Shown: in pieces, positions 23,601 through 36,362 of the stretch
Numbering within the stretch: position 1 is the stretch's first letter
How the letters are laid out: each line of letters begins with the position of its first letter
Origin: Carex sylvatica
Lineage: Eukaryota; Streptophyta; Magnoliopsida; Poales; Cyperaceae
Length of the DNA stretch: 64,000 bases
NCBI GenBank assembly: GCA_964058845.1
Contig: CAXKVR010000087.1
Coordinates: 1 to 64,000, forward strand
Direction of reading: 5' to 3'
Position numbers and translations under genes: made by a program
The notes under the pieces: model-generated
The model's database searches: none
What the model was told of the DNA's origin: nothing
What the model saw: the letters and a program-made list of their open reading frames with translations, nothing else

Positions 23601-23942
23601 TATAAAATTCCCTCTTGTAGGAATATGTATATGATTACGACATGGATAAATTAGCAAAATAGAACGATCTTAGATGTTATCGGATTAAATTTTTTTTATT
23701 TTATCCGATTCGCATCGTGAAATCCTTCAATCTCTGCCATGCAGGCTACTCAGATCGACATGCGGTCTTCTCAGCTTGCCATTCAGGCCACTCTGATTGA
23801 GCATGGCGACACTCTCCAGGACATCCGGATGGACTTGACATCCCAGGGCTTGCGGCTTCAGGCTCTTGAGGAGCAGATGCAGGATTGGCATTTCTATGAG
23901 GAACGCGGGTACTGGCCCGATCCACCCCCTTCTCAGCAGTGA
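20621..23942 (+). pseudogene. ATHILA ORF-1/env-like gene, interrupted by a solo LTR
   Basis: From ATG at 20621 a frame resembling the ATHILA ORF-1 family continues with in-frame stops at 20669, 20699, about 20846 and 21305, through FDRLRQRIFENTR, ELTLEFLSSLKL and LMLFMVRHWLTIQ to 21960. There a 1,769-bp LTR is inserted. After the LTR and one copy of its 5-bp target duplication, the same frame resumes (LRLQALEEQMQDWHFYEERG) and ends at 23942. The last part is coiled-coil-like. The gene lies between pol and the 3' LTR, the position of the env-like ORF in Athila elements. Its function in the element is not established; membrane segments were not evident. Confidence 0.8.
21961..23729 (+). mobile_element. 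Solo LTR inside the ATHILA-type ORF
   Basis: The 1,769-bp segment starts TGTTAGATTT, ends AAATCCTTCA (TG...CA) and is flanked by ATCTC on both sides (21956-21960 and 23730-23734). No coding sequence or primer site is present, as expected after recombination between the two LTRs of a retrotransposon. An inverted copy of its first 620 bp forms the left edge of this window. A Ty1/Copia origin is possible but cannot be shown from the LTR alone. Confidence 0.88.
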
Positions 23943-24922
23943 TCAGGTTTGTTTTTCTTTCCCCTTACTTTACTTTTCTTTATCTTTCAGTCTTGAAGCT
24001 TTGCGGACAAAGCTCGGACTGCACTTGGGGGAGGGACTTTTACATTTTTTTTTTAGGCCTTTTGCATTCTAGGATTTAGTTGTTTTCTTGTTTAGTCCAT
24101 GTTTACGTGAAGTATTTGAATCAGGTAGTCTTGAAAACTATTTTGGTAATAATTAACATAACCTTGAATTGATTAGAACTAACTCCATGGTTGACCACAT
24201 AACTGATTAGAATGAGGTTATTTTGAGAAATTGAAAGGATGAATACCTAATTTGTATCGAATAAACATTTGGAATATGAACTGTACCTTTCAATGGAGGA
24301 AAATGGGAATTAAAAATAAAGAAAGATTAGGATATCCATTGGTATGAAAGAATACCAGTGCATGTGTGTATTCATGGTATATGCTTAAAAAAAAAAAATT
24401 TGAAATTGAAAATAATTGAAAAAATGGAGAACATAAGAGCACTGACAATAAGTCCTTCGGGGCGCCTTTGAGCTCGTCTCCCAATTGTTGAAACAAAAAT
24501 AAGAATACTGGCACAATCCACTTGGATGCCTTTGAGCTCGACAGAACATAAGATGATTTTTGCATATACCAACACACCAAGTCCGCGACTTTCTGACCCA
24601 AACTTGGACCAAGTTTGGGGGGAATTAAACTTATACAATTTACCACGAATAAGGGTATAGCTTCGGTTAAATAATGAATATTGATATATTCGAGTGATTC
24701 ATCTTTGTGAATATCAAAACATCTCAAAATGAGAGGTTTAAGTGGTCAGTATGTGGAGTGAATTAAAATTGGTTTAAGACATGTCCAAATTGTTATCCAA
24801 ATGATTTTCAAAATTTCTGATATAAATAACTCATGTAAGTTTTTACATTTACCTTGCATTTAGGATTTACTAGGGCATTACTCTTTACTTGAGGACAAGC
24901 AATAGTTCAGTTTGAGGGAATT
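23943..24922 (+). other. 3' untranslated region of the Athila-like element with polypurine tract
   Basis: No gene was recognised; minus-strand frames at 24290-24727 are shadows. The sequence includes GGACTGCACTTGGGGGAGGG near 24017 and ends in CAGTTTGAGGGAATT (about 24908-24922), the likely polypurine tract directly before the 3' LTR. Confidence 0.6.
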
Positions 24923-26447
24923 TGATATCACCATATTTGATCTATTGTTCAGACCAATTCCCGTACCAAAATTTGCGCTTTAAACAATTAAATAGTGTCT
25001 ATTACATTGAATATCTATAGAATGTGGTACTGCTGCGTTTTCATTCTTATTTGCAAATAAATTGGCAAAATCAGGAGATAACTGATAATCTGAGACTGTG
25101 CATGCGAGTCGCATCAACCCTGACGCGAGTCGCTTACTACTCTGATGCTACCACAGATGCTAGCCGCATCAGACAGACTTCGATGCAACTCGCATCCATG
25201 CCACGCGACCCACGTTACCACTCTGACGCTACCACAGATGCTAGCTGCATCAGACAAACTCTGATGCGACCCGCATCAACCCTGACGCGAGCCACATCAG
25301 AGTTTTCCATAGCAAAAGGCGGAGGCCCAATTAAGGCCCAAAGATGAAATGGTCGTTTGGAAAGGCTATAAAAGGACATCCTCTGCCACTAACCAAGGGA
25401 TCGAACAGAATCTAAGAGAGAGATTCAAAAAGAGAGATTAAGCGGGAGAGCTGAGCAGTGAAGATTGGAGAGCTTCACAGATCTTCTTTCCTTCTTCTTT
25501 AGGTTTTATTAGGATTTGTTATTTCTTTACTTTCTTTCTTTCTTTCTTTCTTGATCATGATTGAGTAGATCTTTTAGTTTCTAGGGTTAAGATGTAGTCT
25601 GAAACTCTGTTTTGTAATGCATGATGTTTAGATCTCAGTTTATATTTGTGTTCATTTGCCAGAGTATTATTTCTATTGCTTGATTGAAATTGCTTGAATG
25701 AATCTTGTTGTCTACTGTTGAATGTCTATAGCATCTCTTCTAGTATTTTGGCCTTGATGTTTCTTACAATTAGATCAAGTATTTGAGGTAGATCTTTGAT
25801 CTGAGAGGTGAGATCAATAGTAACTGAGAGGTGAAATTTCCATCTATTGAAAGATAGTGGATACCTTTAGTAAACCAGACAAATGACTTAGAATTGAATA
25901 CTCTAGAGGTATGAGATCTAAGAAGGTGAAGTTGCATTTCCTTACCAAGTTCATTAAGTCATATAACGAGAGTTGAGGTTTAGGAACTTTAGGTACTGTC
26001 AATGGATCCTTACACAAGTAAACAGCTAAAGAACAGACACATGCTGCATTCACTCGAGGTCCACGTGACTCACATGTGAGAGCACGTGGGTCGCATATGA
26101 AGGTATCCGAGTCGCGTGAAGGGATCAGAGAGGCAGAGTTGAAAGATAAAGTCTAAAACTCAGGAAACTTTATTTTATAATCAAGTAAAACCAAACTTTT
26201 AATTGTTGTCATTTACTGTTATCGAACTTAGGAAATATAAACAAACCAAATCACCCTTTCATTACTTCTAGTACCTAACTGAGCTAAGAAAAAGTCCAGA
26301 ATTAAACCGTTCCCTATGGATCAATACCTAATTATACCATTCGATAAGGGTTGTACGCTTGCAATCTAATTCGGGAGCTAAATCAAGGTTTTAAACAAAG
26401 TACAGCTCACTGTACTGAAGCTTTGTGTATACGCTTTGCGCATAACA
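24923..26447 (+). repeat. Athila-like 3' LTR (1,525 bp)
   Basis: It starts TGATATCACC and ends GCATAACA, with a TATA box at 25367-25374. It is followed by GGAGA and a satellite unit. It differs from the 5' LTR at many sites and lacks the 100-bp duplication, but is nearly identical to the LTR at 32562-34086, which is its duplicated copy. Confidence 0.9.
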
Positions 26448-26540
26448 GGAGACACTACTAGAGTGCTCCAAACACATTCAACTGGAGTATTGTATTAAGG
26501 TTGTAAATACCATATTATCTTGCCATATAGAGACACTACT

Positions 26541-27836
26541 AGGGATGCACATGCTAATTTTTGGTCTGAGATGAAGGATGAACCAAATCACTTAGAATCA
26601 GATGTGGAAACGTTTGACCTGAGAAGACCTGGATGCAACCCGTATGGACCTTACGCGAGTCACGTTCAAAAGCCTGAAGACCTAGAGGCCAGAGGATGCG
26701 AGTCAGACGAAACCAACGCAGGTTCCGCATGCGAGTCGAGTGCTTCTGATGCGACCCGCGTCAAGGCTCAGACAGAGGGAATGCTTCCTGAGCTCAAGCC
26801 TCTACCAACCAACCTCATGTATGAATTCCTTGGCCCAGATCGCTCTTTTCCCGTTATTGTCTGTGCAGATTTAAATCCCGATCAAACTGCCAAACTTCTC
26901 GAGAAGCTGAAACTTCACCAAAGCGCAATCGGGTATTCAATCAGTGACCTGAGGAGAATCAGCCCGTCCATCTGCTCGCACAGAATCTTCCTGGAAGACG
27001 ATCACAAGCCATCTGTTGAACATCAGTGACAGCTCAACCCAAACCTAAGAGAGGTAGTCAAGAAAGAGATTTTCAAGCTTCTTGATGCATGTATTATCTA
27101 CTCAATTTCTGACAGTTAATGGGTGAGCCATATCCATGTGGTGCCCAAAAAAGGAGGCACGACAGTGGTAACTAATGAGAAGAATGAGCTAATCCAAACA
27201 CATGTGGTGAATGAGTATCGAATGTGTATTGATTATAGAAAACTCAACGCAGCCACACGCAAGGATCACTTTCCTCTGCCATTTGTCGACCAACTCTTAG
27301 AAAGGCTTGCTAACCACTCCTACTTTTGTTATCTGGATGGTTACTCTGGTTTCTTCCAAATCCCAATTCACCCAAAAGACCAAGAGAAGGCCACTTTTAC
27401 TTGTCCGTATGGTACATATGCATACTGTAGGATGCCTTTTGGTCTTTGTAATGCACCAGTAACCTTTCAGAGAGCCATGATGGTCATCTTTTCTGACTTC
27501 ATTGAGCATGAGGTTGAGATTTTCATGGATGATTTTTCTGTCTATGGTTCATGTTTTGACTCTTGTTTGACTAACCTTTGCAAAATTTTACAGAGATGCG
27601 AAGAAGTTCATTGGATTTTGAATTTGGAGAAATGTCACTTCATGGTCCAAACAGGTGTTGTCCTGGGACATGTTGTGACCTCCAAAGGCATAGATGTTGA
27701 TAAGGCAAAAATTGAAGTGGTTGAGAAACTTGCAGTCCCAACAAATGTTAAAGGGATTCGAAGTTTTTTAGGTCACGCAGGATTTTACCGTCGCTTCATT
27801 AAAGATTTTTCCAAAATTGCAAAACCACTTCATTAA
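26541..27836 (+). pseudogene. Duplicated Athila pol fragment (linker and RT)
   Basis: Copy of 18902-20197. It lacks gag and protease because the breakpoint lies downstream of them. It carries the same two stops (TGA near 27027-27029, TAA near 27117-27119) and the same truncated RT with the FMDD box. One missense difference replaces Gly by Glu in the RT motif before YRMCIDYR (27214). Confidence 0.9.
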
Positions 27837-28259
27837 AGAGGTGCGTCGCCCAAGCGACGCGACCCTTCCTTCTCTTCTTCCTCTTCTTATACCCTCCACT
27901 CCCTTTCTTTCACTGTGAGAGAAGAAAGTGAAGTCTGAGAGAGAGAGCGCAAACCCTAGCCAAGGATTTGAGGGAGAGAGCACCAACGAGCGAGAAAAGG
28001 AGACCACTCGCCGTGCCTTTCATCCTTTGAACAACAACACCACCACCTTTGCCGTTCTGGTACCTGACGCGGCCCGCTTATCACCCACCGCGATCTGCTT
28101 CTTTTCTTATCGCGCATCGCCTCACCGTGCCGTTCTAGGACCTGACGCGGCCCACTTCTTACCTGACGCGACCCACATTTCTCCCTTACGCAACCTGCTT
28201 TTACCTGACGCGGCCTGCATTTTCCCTGACGCGACCCGCATACCAGACTACCAGCTATC

Positions 28260-31200
28260 ATGTTTCGTGAGCGCCGCTCCAAACACGCTCAGGAATGGAG
28301 GCAGCGATAACTCTGGGATCAGCAACAACAAAAACAATAGGTGGCTGCATCTAGTTCATCCCATAGCGGTACCCCCTCTCACTCTTCTTCTCATCATTCT
28401 TCTTATCATCCTTCCTCTCTCTCTCATGAGCCTACTGGCTCACATTTTGACTACATCTCTGATTCTGACGCTGTCTCTGCTTAATTCACCCCTCGAGCGG
28501 AGGACTATCCACAGCCGCATTTCTCGTTCACTGGACATGGCATGTTTAAGCATTTTGACCGTCTGCGGCAGCGCATATTCGAGAACACTCGCCGTGTCCA
28601 CTTTGGGACCCTCCAATCGTTTGGCGTCAACGTCAATTTCACTTGTGCCACCGAGAGGATTGGATTTACACCCTCCTTCTGGAGCATCCACCGTGACTGC
28701 TACGACGAGCTTACCCTTGAGTTTCTTTCTTCCCTCAAACTCAGGTATGACCCCGAAAACCAGGCTTACATTAAATTTCAAATGCACAGTCAGACTTGGC
28801 GTGTAGGCATTTGTCAACTTCGGGAGTGGTTAGGATTTCGCGAGAATACTCAGATCGACTCCCTTGATTTTCGGGTGGGCTATGACAAGGACCATTTCTG
28901 GCGCCTGATCACTGGTATGGAGATAGCCACCAGCAACCAATTCTGAGGACTTGTCATTCCTCATCCAGTCCTCCGTTGCATCCAGCGGGCCTTAGCTAGC
29001 ACTATCTTCGCACGCGGCGAGACAGCTGCTCATGCTAATGAGGAGGATCTCAAGTTAATGGACCACATGCTCCATAGCAACCAAGAGTTAGAACAGCCCG
29101 ATCTGATGCTCTTCATGGTTCATCACTGGCTCACTATCCAGCAGAACAAGAAGATAGGTGGCTCCATCCACATTGGCGCCTATGTGACCCTTATTGCTGA
29201 CCATCTAGGCGTCTCGACCGAGGGTTTTACACTTTTCAGGGGTCGGATCCTCCTGGACGCCAAGGCCTACCAGTCAACAGCTTTCATCAAGATCGAGTGT
29301 GGTCCTGCCAACCACCCAGATAGATACTTTTGCCGCATGCCGAATGGTACTCAGTATCTGCTGCCCATCCGAGCACCTCTATTCTGTGATGAGCGCTTTT
29401 GGCTATTCACTGGCCCACAGCTAGCTGACCAGGCCCCTCCATCCCCACGTGTTCCATTTCACCCTCCTTTTTCTCCCGTTGCTGATGTGGATATGACTGA
29501 TGTCCCCAGCTCTTCTCACCAGGTCCATGCCTCACCCTCTACAGCAGTCCCCTCACACCCACTCGATCCTACCATCGGGGACTTGTACAGCCTTATCTCT
29601 GTTAGATTTGTGTTCTAAAAGTTATCATTTGTTGATTATCTTTTATATATGTTATATTTATGAATTGAATGTGATTTACATTTTGTTCCATGAGTTTTAT
29701 ATTTATATTTAGAAGTGTTCAAGAAGATGCACTTGGTCTTGAACTGCAGGACTTTAAGTAAATAAATATACAACACTAAAATGTTCACAGGTCTTGCATA
29801 TTAGCAGGAACACTAATATGACATATAAGACTGTCGTGTTGATTAAAAGTACGTTGTAGTTCTGCAAACGTTGATAAAAGATTATCATTTAATAACACGA
29901 ATATATGAAATGCTTCATATATTGAACATACCTAATAGATGAAACATTATATGGATTGTGTTAGTGTCATTAATGTTTTCATCGTGTCTCTGATTTCAAG
30001 ATTGAGACATATATTGTTTTCACATGAGGAATGTACAACGTAATTATTATTAAAAGCTACTTGCAAGAAGTGGTGATAAAAATAATAGTTCTTTATATGT
30101 AACTTGTGCGGGAAAATGATATATGTCAATAGCATCATTGCCACTCATTAATAATGAGAAATAATATTTTGGGCCCCTTGGTAAAGTAGAATTATAAATG
30201 GATCCAATATAACTGAAGTGCAGTTATAATTTTATAATTTGCTTAATAGAGATCAAGAAATGATTATAATACAAAGATGACACAGTCCTACTTTATATAT
30301 TAATCAGAATACCATAAGGCAAGAAATGGACACAAGTAATGACAAATGTTACATTACTGTAAGGATCGCGTTTCGTAAAAGGATTACTAAACGTCTATGT
30401 TATTTGGGTAGCTGTAATGTATAGCTAGAATACCGCTTACAGTTTATGAAATTAAATATTTCATTGCCAACATAATATAGATCCTCAATATAGGTCACAC
30501 CAACTGAACGGGAAATAAGAAATAAATATTATGTCACATGATGTGGCTGACTAGCAGGGAAATAAATATATATTGTAATGAGCATATTATGAGAATAATA
30601 TTCGTTGCACATATCATAATATTTGAATATTATGAAATATAAATTTATTTCAAGCCCAAGCCCAAGCCCAAAATATATTTTAGCAAATTGAGAAGAGAAT
30701 AAGCCCAAACAAATATTGATTATGACCATTAAATTCGGATTACAAAATGGATAGATTTTAAGGCAACTTTGAATGAGCATTTTAAGGGGCAAACATTCAC
30801 CAATCTGGGCATGTGATCTATGATTTCTGTAGCCCTTCGAATGTAGAATCCAACGGTGAAAGTTTCAAGTCATTTGGAATTCCCTACAGAACAATATGAT
30901 AGTTTTAGTAACGAAAGGTCAGAAGTTGATGTGCTGTTTTCGAATTCTGTTCATGTTTTAATACGAATTTAAAGAGTCTAATTATATTTTTAATAGCTGT
31001 AAATAATAGAACTAAATATATACATCAGGTATGGCTTTTCTCTCTCTCAAGTGAGTTTAGAGTTTTTCCTCCAAAACATTTTGCTAAAATATATATCGAT
31101 TGATTATACAATCGATTAATAGACGGGTGAAAAGCTAGACGCGGAAGAGAGTTCGCTAGCACGAATTCGATACCGTTCTTGTTTTGGATTCAAGGTGAAC

Positions 31201-31581
31201 CTCAGAGGAATCAAGCTACGTTAAAGATCATAGGTATGATATAAAATTCCCTCTTGTAGGAATATGTATATGATTACGACATGGATAAATTAGCAAAATA
31301 GAACGATCTTAGATGTTATCGGATTAAATTTTTTTTATTTTATCCGATTCGCATCGTGAAATCCTTCAATCTCTGCCATGCAGGCTACTCAGATCGACAT
31401 GCGGTCTTCTCAGCTTGCCATTCAGGCCACTCTGATTGAGCATGGCGACACTCTCCAGGACATCCGGATGGACTTGACATCCCAGGGCTTGCGGCTTCAG
31501 GCTCTTGAGGAGCAGATGCAGGATTGGCATTTCTATGAGGAACGCGGGTACTGGCCCGATCCACCCCCTTCTCAGCAGTGA
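28260..31581 (+). pseudogene. Duplicated ATHILA ORF-1/env-like gene with solo LTR
   Basis: Copy of 20621-23942 with the same in-frame stops and the same LTR insertion. One Arg-to-His difference (29122) lies in the segment LMLFMV-HWLTIQ. The C-terminal portion resumes after the LTR and ends at 31581. Confidence 0.8.
29600..31368 (+). mobile_element. Duplicated solo LTR
   Basis: Copy of 21961-23729 with the same ATCTC flanks, carried along by the 7.6-kb duplication and not an independent insertion. Confidence 0.88.
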
Positions 31582-32561
31582 TCAGGTTTGTTTTTCTTTC
31601 CCCTTACTTTACTTTTCTTTATCTTTCAGTCTTGAAGCTTTGCGGACAAAGCTCGGACTGCACTTGGGGGAGGGACTTTTACATTTTTTTTTTAGGCCTT
31701 TTGCATTCTAGGATTTAGTTGTTTTCTTGTTTAGTCCATGTTTACGTGAAGTATTTGAATCAGGTAGTCTTGAAAACTATTTTGGTAATAATTAACATAA
31801 CCTTGAATTGATTAGAACTAACTCCATGGTTGACCACATAACTGATTAGAATGAGGTTATTTTGAGAAATTGAAAGGATGAATACCTAATTTGTATCGAA
31901 TAAACATTTGGAATATGAACTGTACCTTTCAATGGAGGAAAATGGGAATTAAAAATAAAGAAAGATTAGGATATCCATTGGTATGAAAGAATACCAGTGC
32001 ATGTGTGTATTCATGGTATATGCTTAAAAAAAAAAAATTTGAAATTGAAAATAATTGAAAAAATGGAGAACATAAGAGCACTGACAATAAGTCCTTCGGG
32101 GCGCCTTTGAGCTCGTCTCCCAATTGTTGAAACAAAAATAAGAATACTGGCACAATCCACTTGGATGCCTTTGAGCTCGACAGAACATAAGATGATTTTT
32201 GCATATACCAACACACCAAGTCCGCGACTTTCTGACCCAAACTTGGACCAAGTTTGGGGGGAATTAAACTTATACAATTTACCACGAATAAGGGTATAGC
32301 TTCGGTTAAATAATGAATATTGATATATTCGAGTGATTCATCTTTGTGAATATCAAAACATCTCAAAATGAGAGGTTTAAGTGGTCAGTATGTGGAGTGA
32401 ATTAAAATTGGTTTAAGACATGTCCAAATTGTTATCCAAATGATTTTCAAAATTTCTGATATAAATAACTCATGTAAGTTTTTACATTTACCTTGCATTT
32501 AGGATTTACTAGGGCATTACTCTTTACTTGAGGACAAGCAATAGTTCAGTTTGAGGGAATT

Positions 32562-34086
32562 TGATATCACCATATTTGATCTATTGTTCAGACCAATTCC
32601 CGTACCAAAATTTACGCTTTAAACAATTAAATAGTGTCTATTACATTGAATATCTATAGAATGTGGTACTGCTGCGTTTTCATTCTTATTTGCAAATAAA
32701 TTGGCAAAATCAGGAGATAACTGATAATCTGAGACTGTGCATGCGAGTCGCATCAACCCTGACGCGAGTCGCTTACTACTCTGATGCTACCACAGATGCT
32801 AGCCGCATCAGACAGACTTCGATGCAACTCGCATCCATGCCACGCGACCCACGTTACCACTCTGACGCTACCACAGATGCTAGCTGCATCAGACAAACTC
32901 TGATGCGACCCGCATCAACCCTGACGCGAGCCACATCAGAGTTTTCCATAGCAAAAGGCGGAGGCCCAATTAAGGCCCAAAGATGAAATGGTCGTTTGGA
33001 AAGGCTATAAAAGGACATCCTCTGCCACTAACCAAGGGATCGAACAGAATCTAAGAGAGAGATTCAAAAAGAGAGATTAAGCGGGAGAGCTGAGCAGTGA
33101 AGATTGGAGAGCTTCACAGATCTTCTTTCCTTCTTCTTTAGGTTTTATTAGGATTTGTTATTTCTTTACTTTCTTTCTTTCTTTCTTTCTTGATCATGAT
33201 TGAGTAGATCTTTTAGTTTCTAGGGTTAAGATGTAGTCTGAAACTCTGTTTTGTAATGCATGATGTTTAGATCTCAGTTTATATTTGTGTTCATTTGCCA
33301 GAGTATTATTTCTATTGCTTGATTGAAATTGCTTGAATGAATCTTGTTGTCTACTGTTGAATGTCTATAGCATCTCTTCTAGTATTTTGGCCTTGATGTT
33401 TCTTACAATTAGATCAAGTATTTGAGGTAGATCTTTGATCTGAGAGGTGAGATCAATAGTAACTGAGAGGTGAAATTTCCATCTATTGAAAGATAGTGGA
33501 TACCTTTAGTAAACCAGACAAATGACTTAGAATTGAATACTCTAGAGGTATGAGATCTAAGAAGGTGAAGTTGCATTTCCTTACCAAGTTCATTAAGTCA
33601 TATAACGAGAGTTGAGGTTTAGGAACTTTAGGTACTGTCAATGGATCCTTACACAAGTAAACAGCTAAAGAACAGACACATGCTGCATTCACTCGAGGTC
33701 CACGTGACTCACATGTGAGAGCACGTGGGTCGCATATGAAGGTATCCGAGTCGCGTGAAGGGATCAGAGAGGCAGAGTTGAAAGATAAAGTCTAAAACTC
33801 AGGAAACTTTATTTTATAATCAAGTAAAACCAAACTTTTAATTGTTGTCATTTACTGTTATCGAACTTAGGAAATATAAACAAACCAAATCACCCTTTCA
33901 TTACTTCTAGTACCTAACTGAGCTAAGAAAAAGTCCAGAATTAAACCGTTCCCTATGGATCAATACCTAATTATACCATTCGATAAGGGTTGTACGCTTG
34001 CAATCTAATTCGGGAGCTAAATCAAGGTTTTAAACAAAGTACAGCTCACTGTACTGAAGCTTTGTGTATACGCTTTGCGCATAACA
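32562..34086 (+). repeat. Duplicated Athila-like 3' LTR
   Basis: Copy of 24923-26447, with one substitution seen near its start (32614). It is followed by GGAGA and the satellite. TATA box at 33006-33013. Confidence 0.9.
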
Positions 34087-35405
34087 GGAGACACTACTAG
34101 AGTGCTCCAAACACATTCAACTGGAGTATTGTATTAAGGTTGTAAATACCATATTATCTTGCCATATAGAGACACTACTAGGGTGCTCCAAACACCTTCA
34201 ATTGGAGTGTTCTATTATGGTTGTAAATACCGTATTATCTTGCCATAGAGGGACACTACTACAGTGCTCCAAATACCTTCAATTGGAGTGTTGTATTAGG
34301 GTTATAAATGCCCTATTATCTTACCATAGTGGGACATTACTTTGGTGATCCAAACATATTCAATTGGAGTGTTGTATTAAGGTTGCATATGCCTTTTTAT
34401 CTTGAAATCTGGAGACACTACTTAGAGTACTGCAAACACCTTCAATAGGAGTGTTGTATTAGGGTTGTAAATATCTTATTATCCTTCCACATAGAGAGAC
34501 TACTAGAGTGCTCCAAACATCTTCAATTGGTGTGTTGTATTAGGGTTGTAAATGCTCTATTATCTTGTCGTAGAGGGAAGTTACTAGGGTGCTCCAAACA
34601 TATTTAATTGAAGTGTTGTATTATGTTTGTAAATGCACTATTATTTTGCCATCTGGAGACACTACTAGAATGCTTCGAATGTATTCAACTGGAGTTTGTA
34701 TTAGGGTTGTAAATGTCGTATTATATTGCTATAGAGGGACACTACTAGGGTGCTCCATATGCAATTGGAGTATTATATTTGGGTTGTCAATACTCTATTA
34801 TCTTGTTATATAGAGACACTACTAGTGTGTTTCAAATACCTTTAATTAGAGTGTTGTATTTGGGTTGTAAATGCCCTATTATCTTGCCATAGAGTGATAC
34901 AACTATGGTGCTGCAAACACATTCAATTGGAGTGTTGTATTATGTTTGTAAATGCTCTATTATTTTGCCATCTGGAGACACTACTAGAATGCTCCAAACG
35001 TATTCAACTGGAATTTTGTATTAGAGTTGTAAATGCCTTATTATCTTTCCATATAGGGATACTACTAGAGTGCTCCATACATATTCAATTGAAGTGTTGT
35101 ATTAGGGTTGTAAATACCCTATTATCTTGTCATATAGAGACACTACTAGGGTACTCAAAACACCTTCAATTGGATTGTTGTATTATGGTTTTAAATGCCC
35201 TATTATCTTATAATCTGGAGACACTACTTAGAGTGCTGCAAACACCTTCAATTGGAGTGTTGTATTAGGGTTATAAATACTCTATTATCCTGCCATATAG
35301 AGACAATATTAGAGTGCTCCAAACATCTTCAATTGAGTGTTGTTTAGGGTTGTAAATGCCATATTATCTTGCTATATAGAGACACTTGTAAATGCTTTAT
35401 TATCT
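34087..35405 (+). repeat. 81-bp satellite array, right-hand part (about 16 units)
   Basis: Same unit as at 6018-14528, in the same orientation, continuing after the duplicated LTR. It contains an open stretch of repeats at 34894-35268. The last units are truncated and the array fades out after ACACTTGTAAATGCTTTATT near 35400. With the left-hand part this made one array of about 9.8 kb before the Athila insertion. Confidence 0.9.
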
Positions 35406-36362
35406 TACCATATTACCTTATTTAGACTTAAAACAAGAAAGCTATGAACAAAAATGACTAAAATAACCTATTTGTGATGTTTTAATGTGTCAGGGACTTA
35501 GTTGTATATTTGTTGGGATTGCGTTTGTAATATGGTGCTTAATAGGGACTAGAGTGTAAAAAATATCGCTAGGAACTTATTTTGAAGGTTTTATTTGGTT
35601 TGGGGCTTATTTATATGTTGTGGAGGGAAGCGTTGTAAATTTAACTTGTTAGAGGCTTTTTATTTTATATTAACTGGGCTTTTAGATTGGTACTGGGCTT
35701 GAATTTTAATTAAAATCTCTTTATTTTATTCTGGGCCACTGACAAGTAGGCCTGCCCTGTTATTGGCCGATGGAAATTCAAAATCCATCAACGAACTTCA
35801 TGCATAGACTTCGAGATTCGGCTTGTGTCATGATGTGCAAACATTTGAATTTCTATCATTTGGCGCTGAGATCTGATGCTTCTGGATGCTTCAATATTCG
35901 TGCATATTTGATGAACCTTAAATATTCGGGTTGTCGATTGGACCCACTCAAGGTCAATCTTTTAGGGTTCTTATTAACCCCTTTCTCAAATTAATTGGAT
36001 CAATTAATTGCAGGCTGATTTATTTGAACTGATTGGTGCGACCTTGACAGGTTTAAAATTTGAACTGATATGATTGGCACTGGATCAATTTTCATTTGAA
36101 TGCATTATATCCTGGAGTCTGTCTCACAGCATCCTTGAATGCATTACTTAATGATACAGAACTGAGATCAGTCTGATATGTGACCAAATTAAACCATGGC
36201 ATTGAGCCAGTTCTCCAGAAAAGAAAAATAGAAGATGGAATGACTAAATTGCCTGGCTTCATTGATCCACATAAGTTACCAGATTAAACCATGCTCAGCA
36301 TTAAAGCTTGCAATTAGGGATTGAAAGGAAGAAGAAAATAGAAACTTAAAAAAAAAAAACAC
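35406..36362. other. Unassigned sequence between satellite and Tekay-like element
   Basis: No convincing gene. 35450-35760 has phrases such as CAGGGACTTAGTTGTATATT and GGGGCTTATTTATATG that resemble decayed retrotransposon LTR sequence, but no ends could be defined. A 74-codon frame at 35770 has no recognisable motif. Confidence 0.4.

Larger units (their letters stand above)
14529..26447 (+). mobile_element. Athila-like Ty3/Gypsy retrotransposon, internally deleted
   Basis: The 5' LTR (14529-16183) and 3' LTR (24923-26447) both start TGATATCACC and end GCATAACA. They are flanked by the perfect 5-bp duplication GGAGA (14524-14528 and 26448-26452), which belongs to the satellite unit. Inside are a tRNA-Asp-type primer binding site, gag, a protease with DLGAS, a reverse transcriptase and an ATHILA/env-like ORF located 3' of pol. 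This order is typical of the Athila lineage. RNase H and integrase are missing and every coding region has stops. The LTRs differ at many positions, so the insertion is old. Confidence 0.9.
18902..26540 (+). repeat. 7,639-bp tandem segmental duplication, copy A
   Basis: The unit starts in the Athila pol linker and includes the RT, the ATHILA-type ORF with its solo LTR, the 3' LTR and about one satellite unit (26448-26540). Copy B follows directly. Three substitutions were seen by eye: 19575, 21483 and 24975, each G here and A in copy B. The copies are joined at TAGGG, shared by both ends. Confidence 0.92.
26541..34179 (+). repeat. 7,639-bp tandem segmental duplication, copy B
   Basis: This is a direct copy of 18902-26540. 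At its left join the satellite phrase ACACTACTAGGG runs into the Athila pol sequence ATGCACATGCTAAT; at its right end the satellite continues normally. The duplication is far younger than the Athila insertion, because LTR copies 24923 and 32562 are almost identical while the 5' LTR is diverged. Confidence 0.92.

Noticed and set aside
24290..24727. Minus-strand 145-codon frame (copy at 31929-32366)
   Set aside because: It lies in the 3' untranslated region of the Athila-like element, has no recognisable motif and exists twice only because of the duplication.
29600..31368. Second independent solo-LTR insertion
   Set aside because: Same position, flanks and sequence as 21961-23729; it is part of the 7.6-kb duplication.
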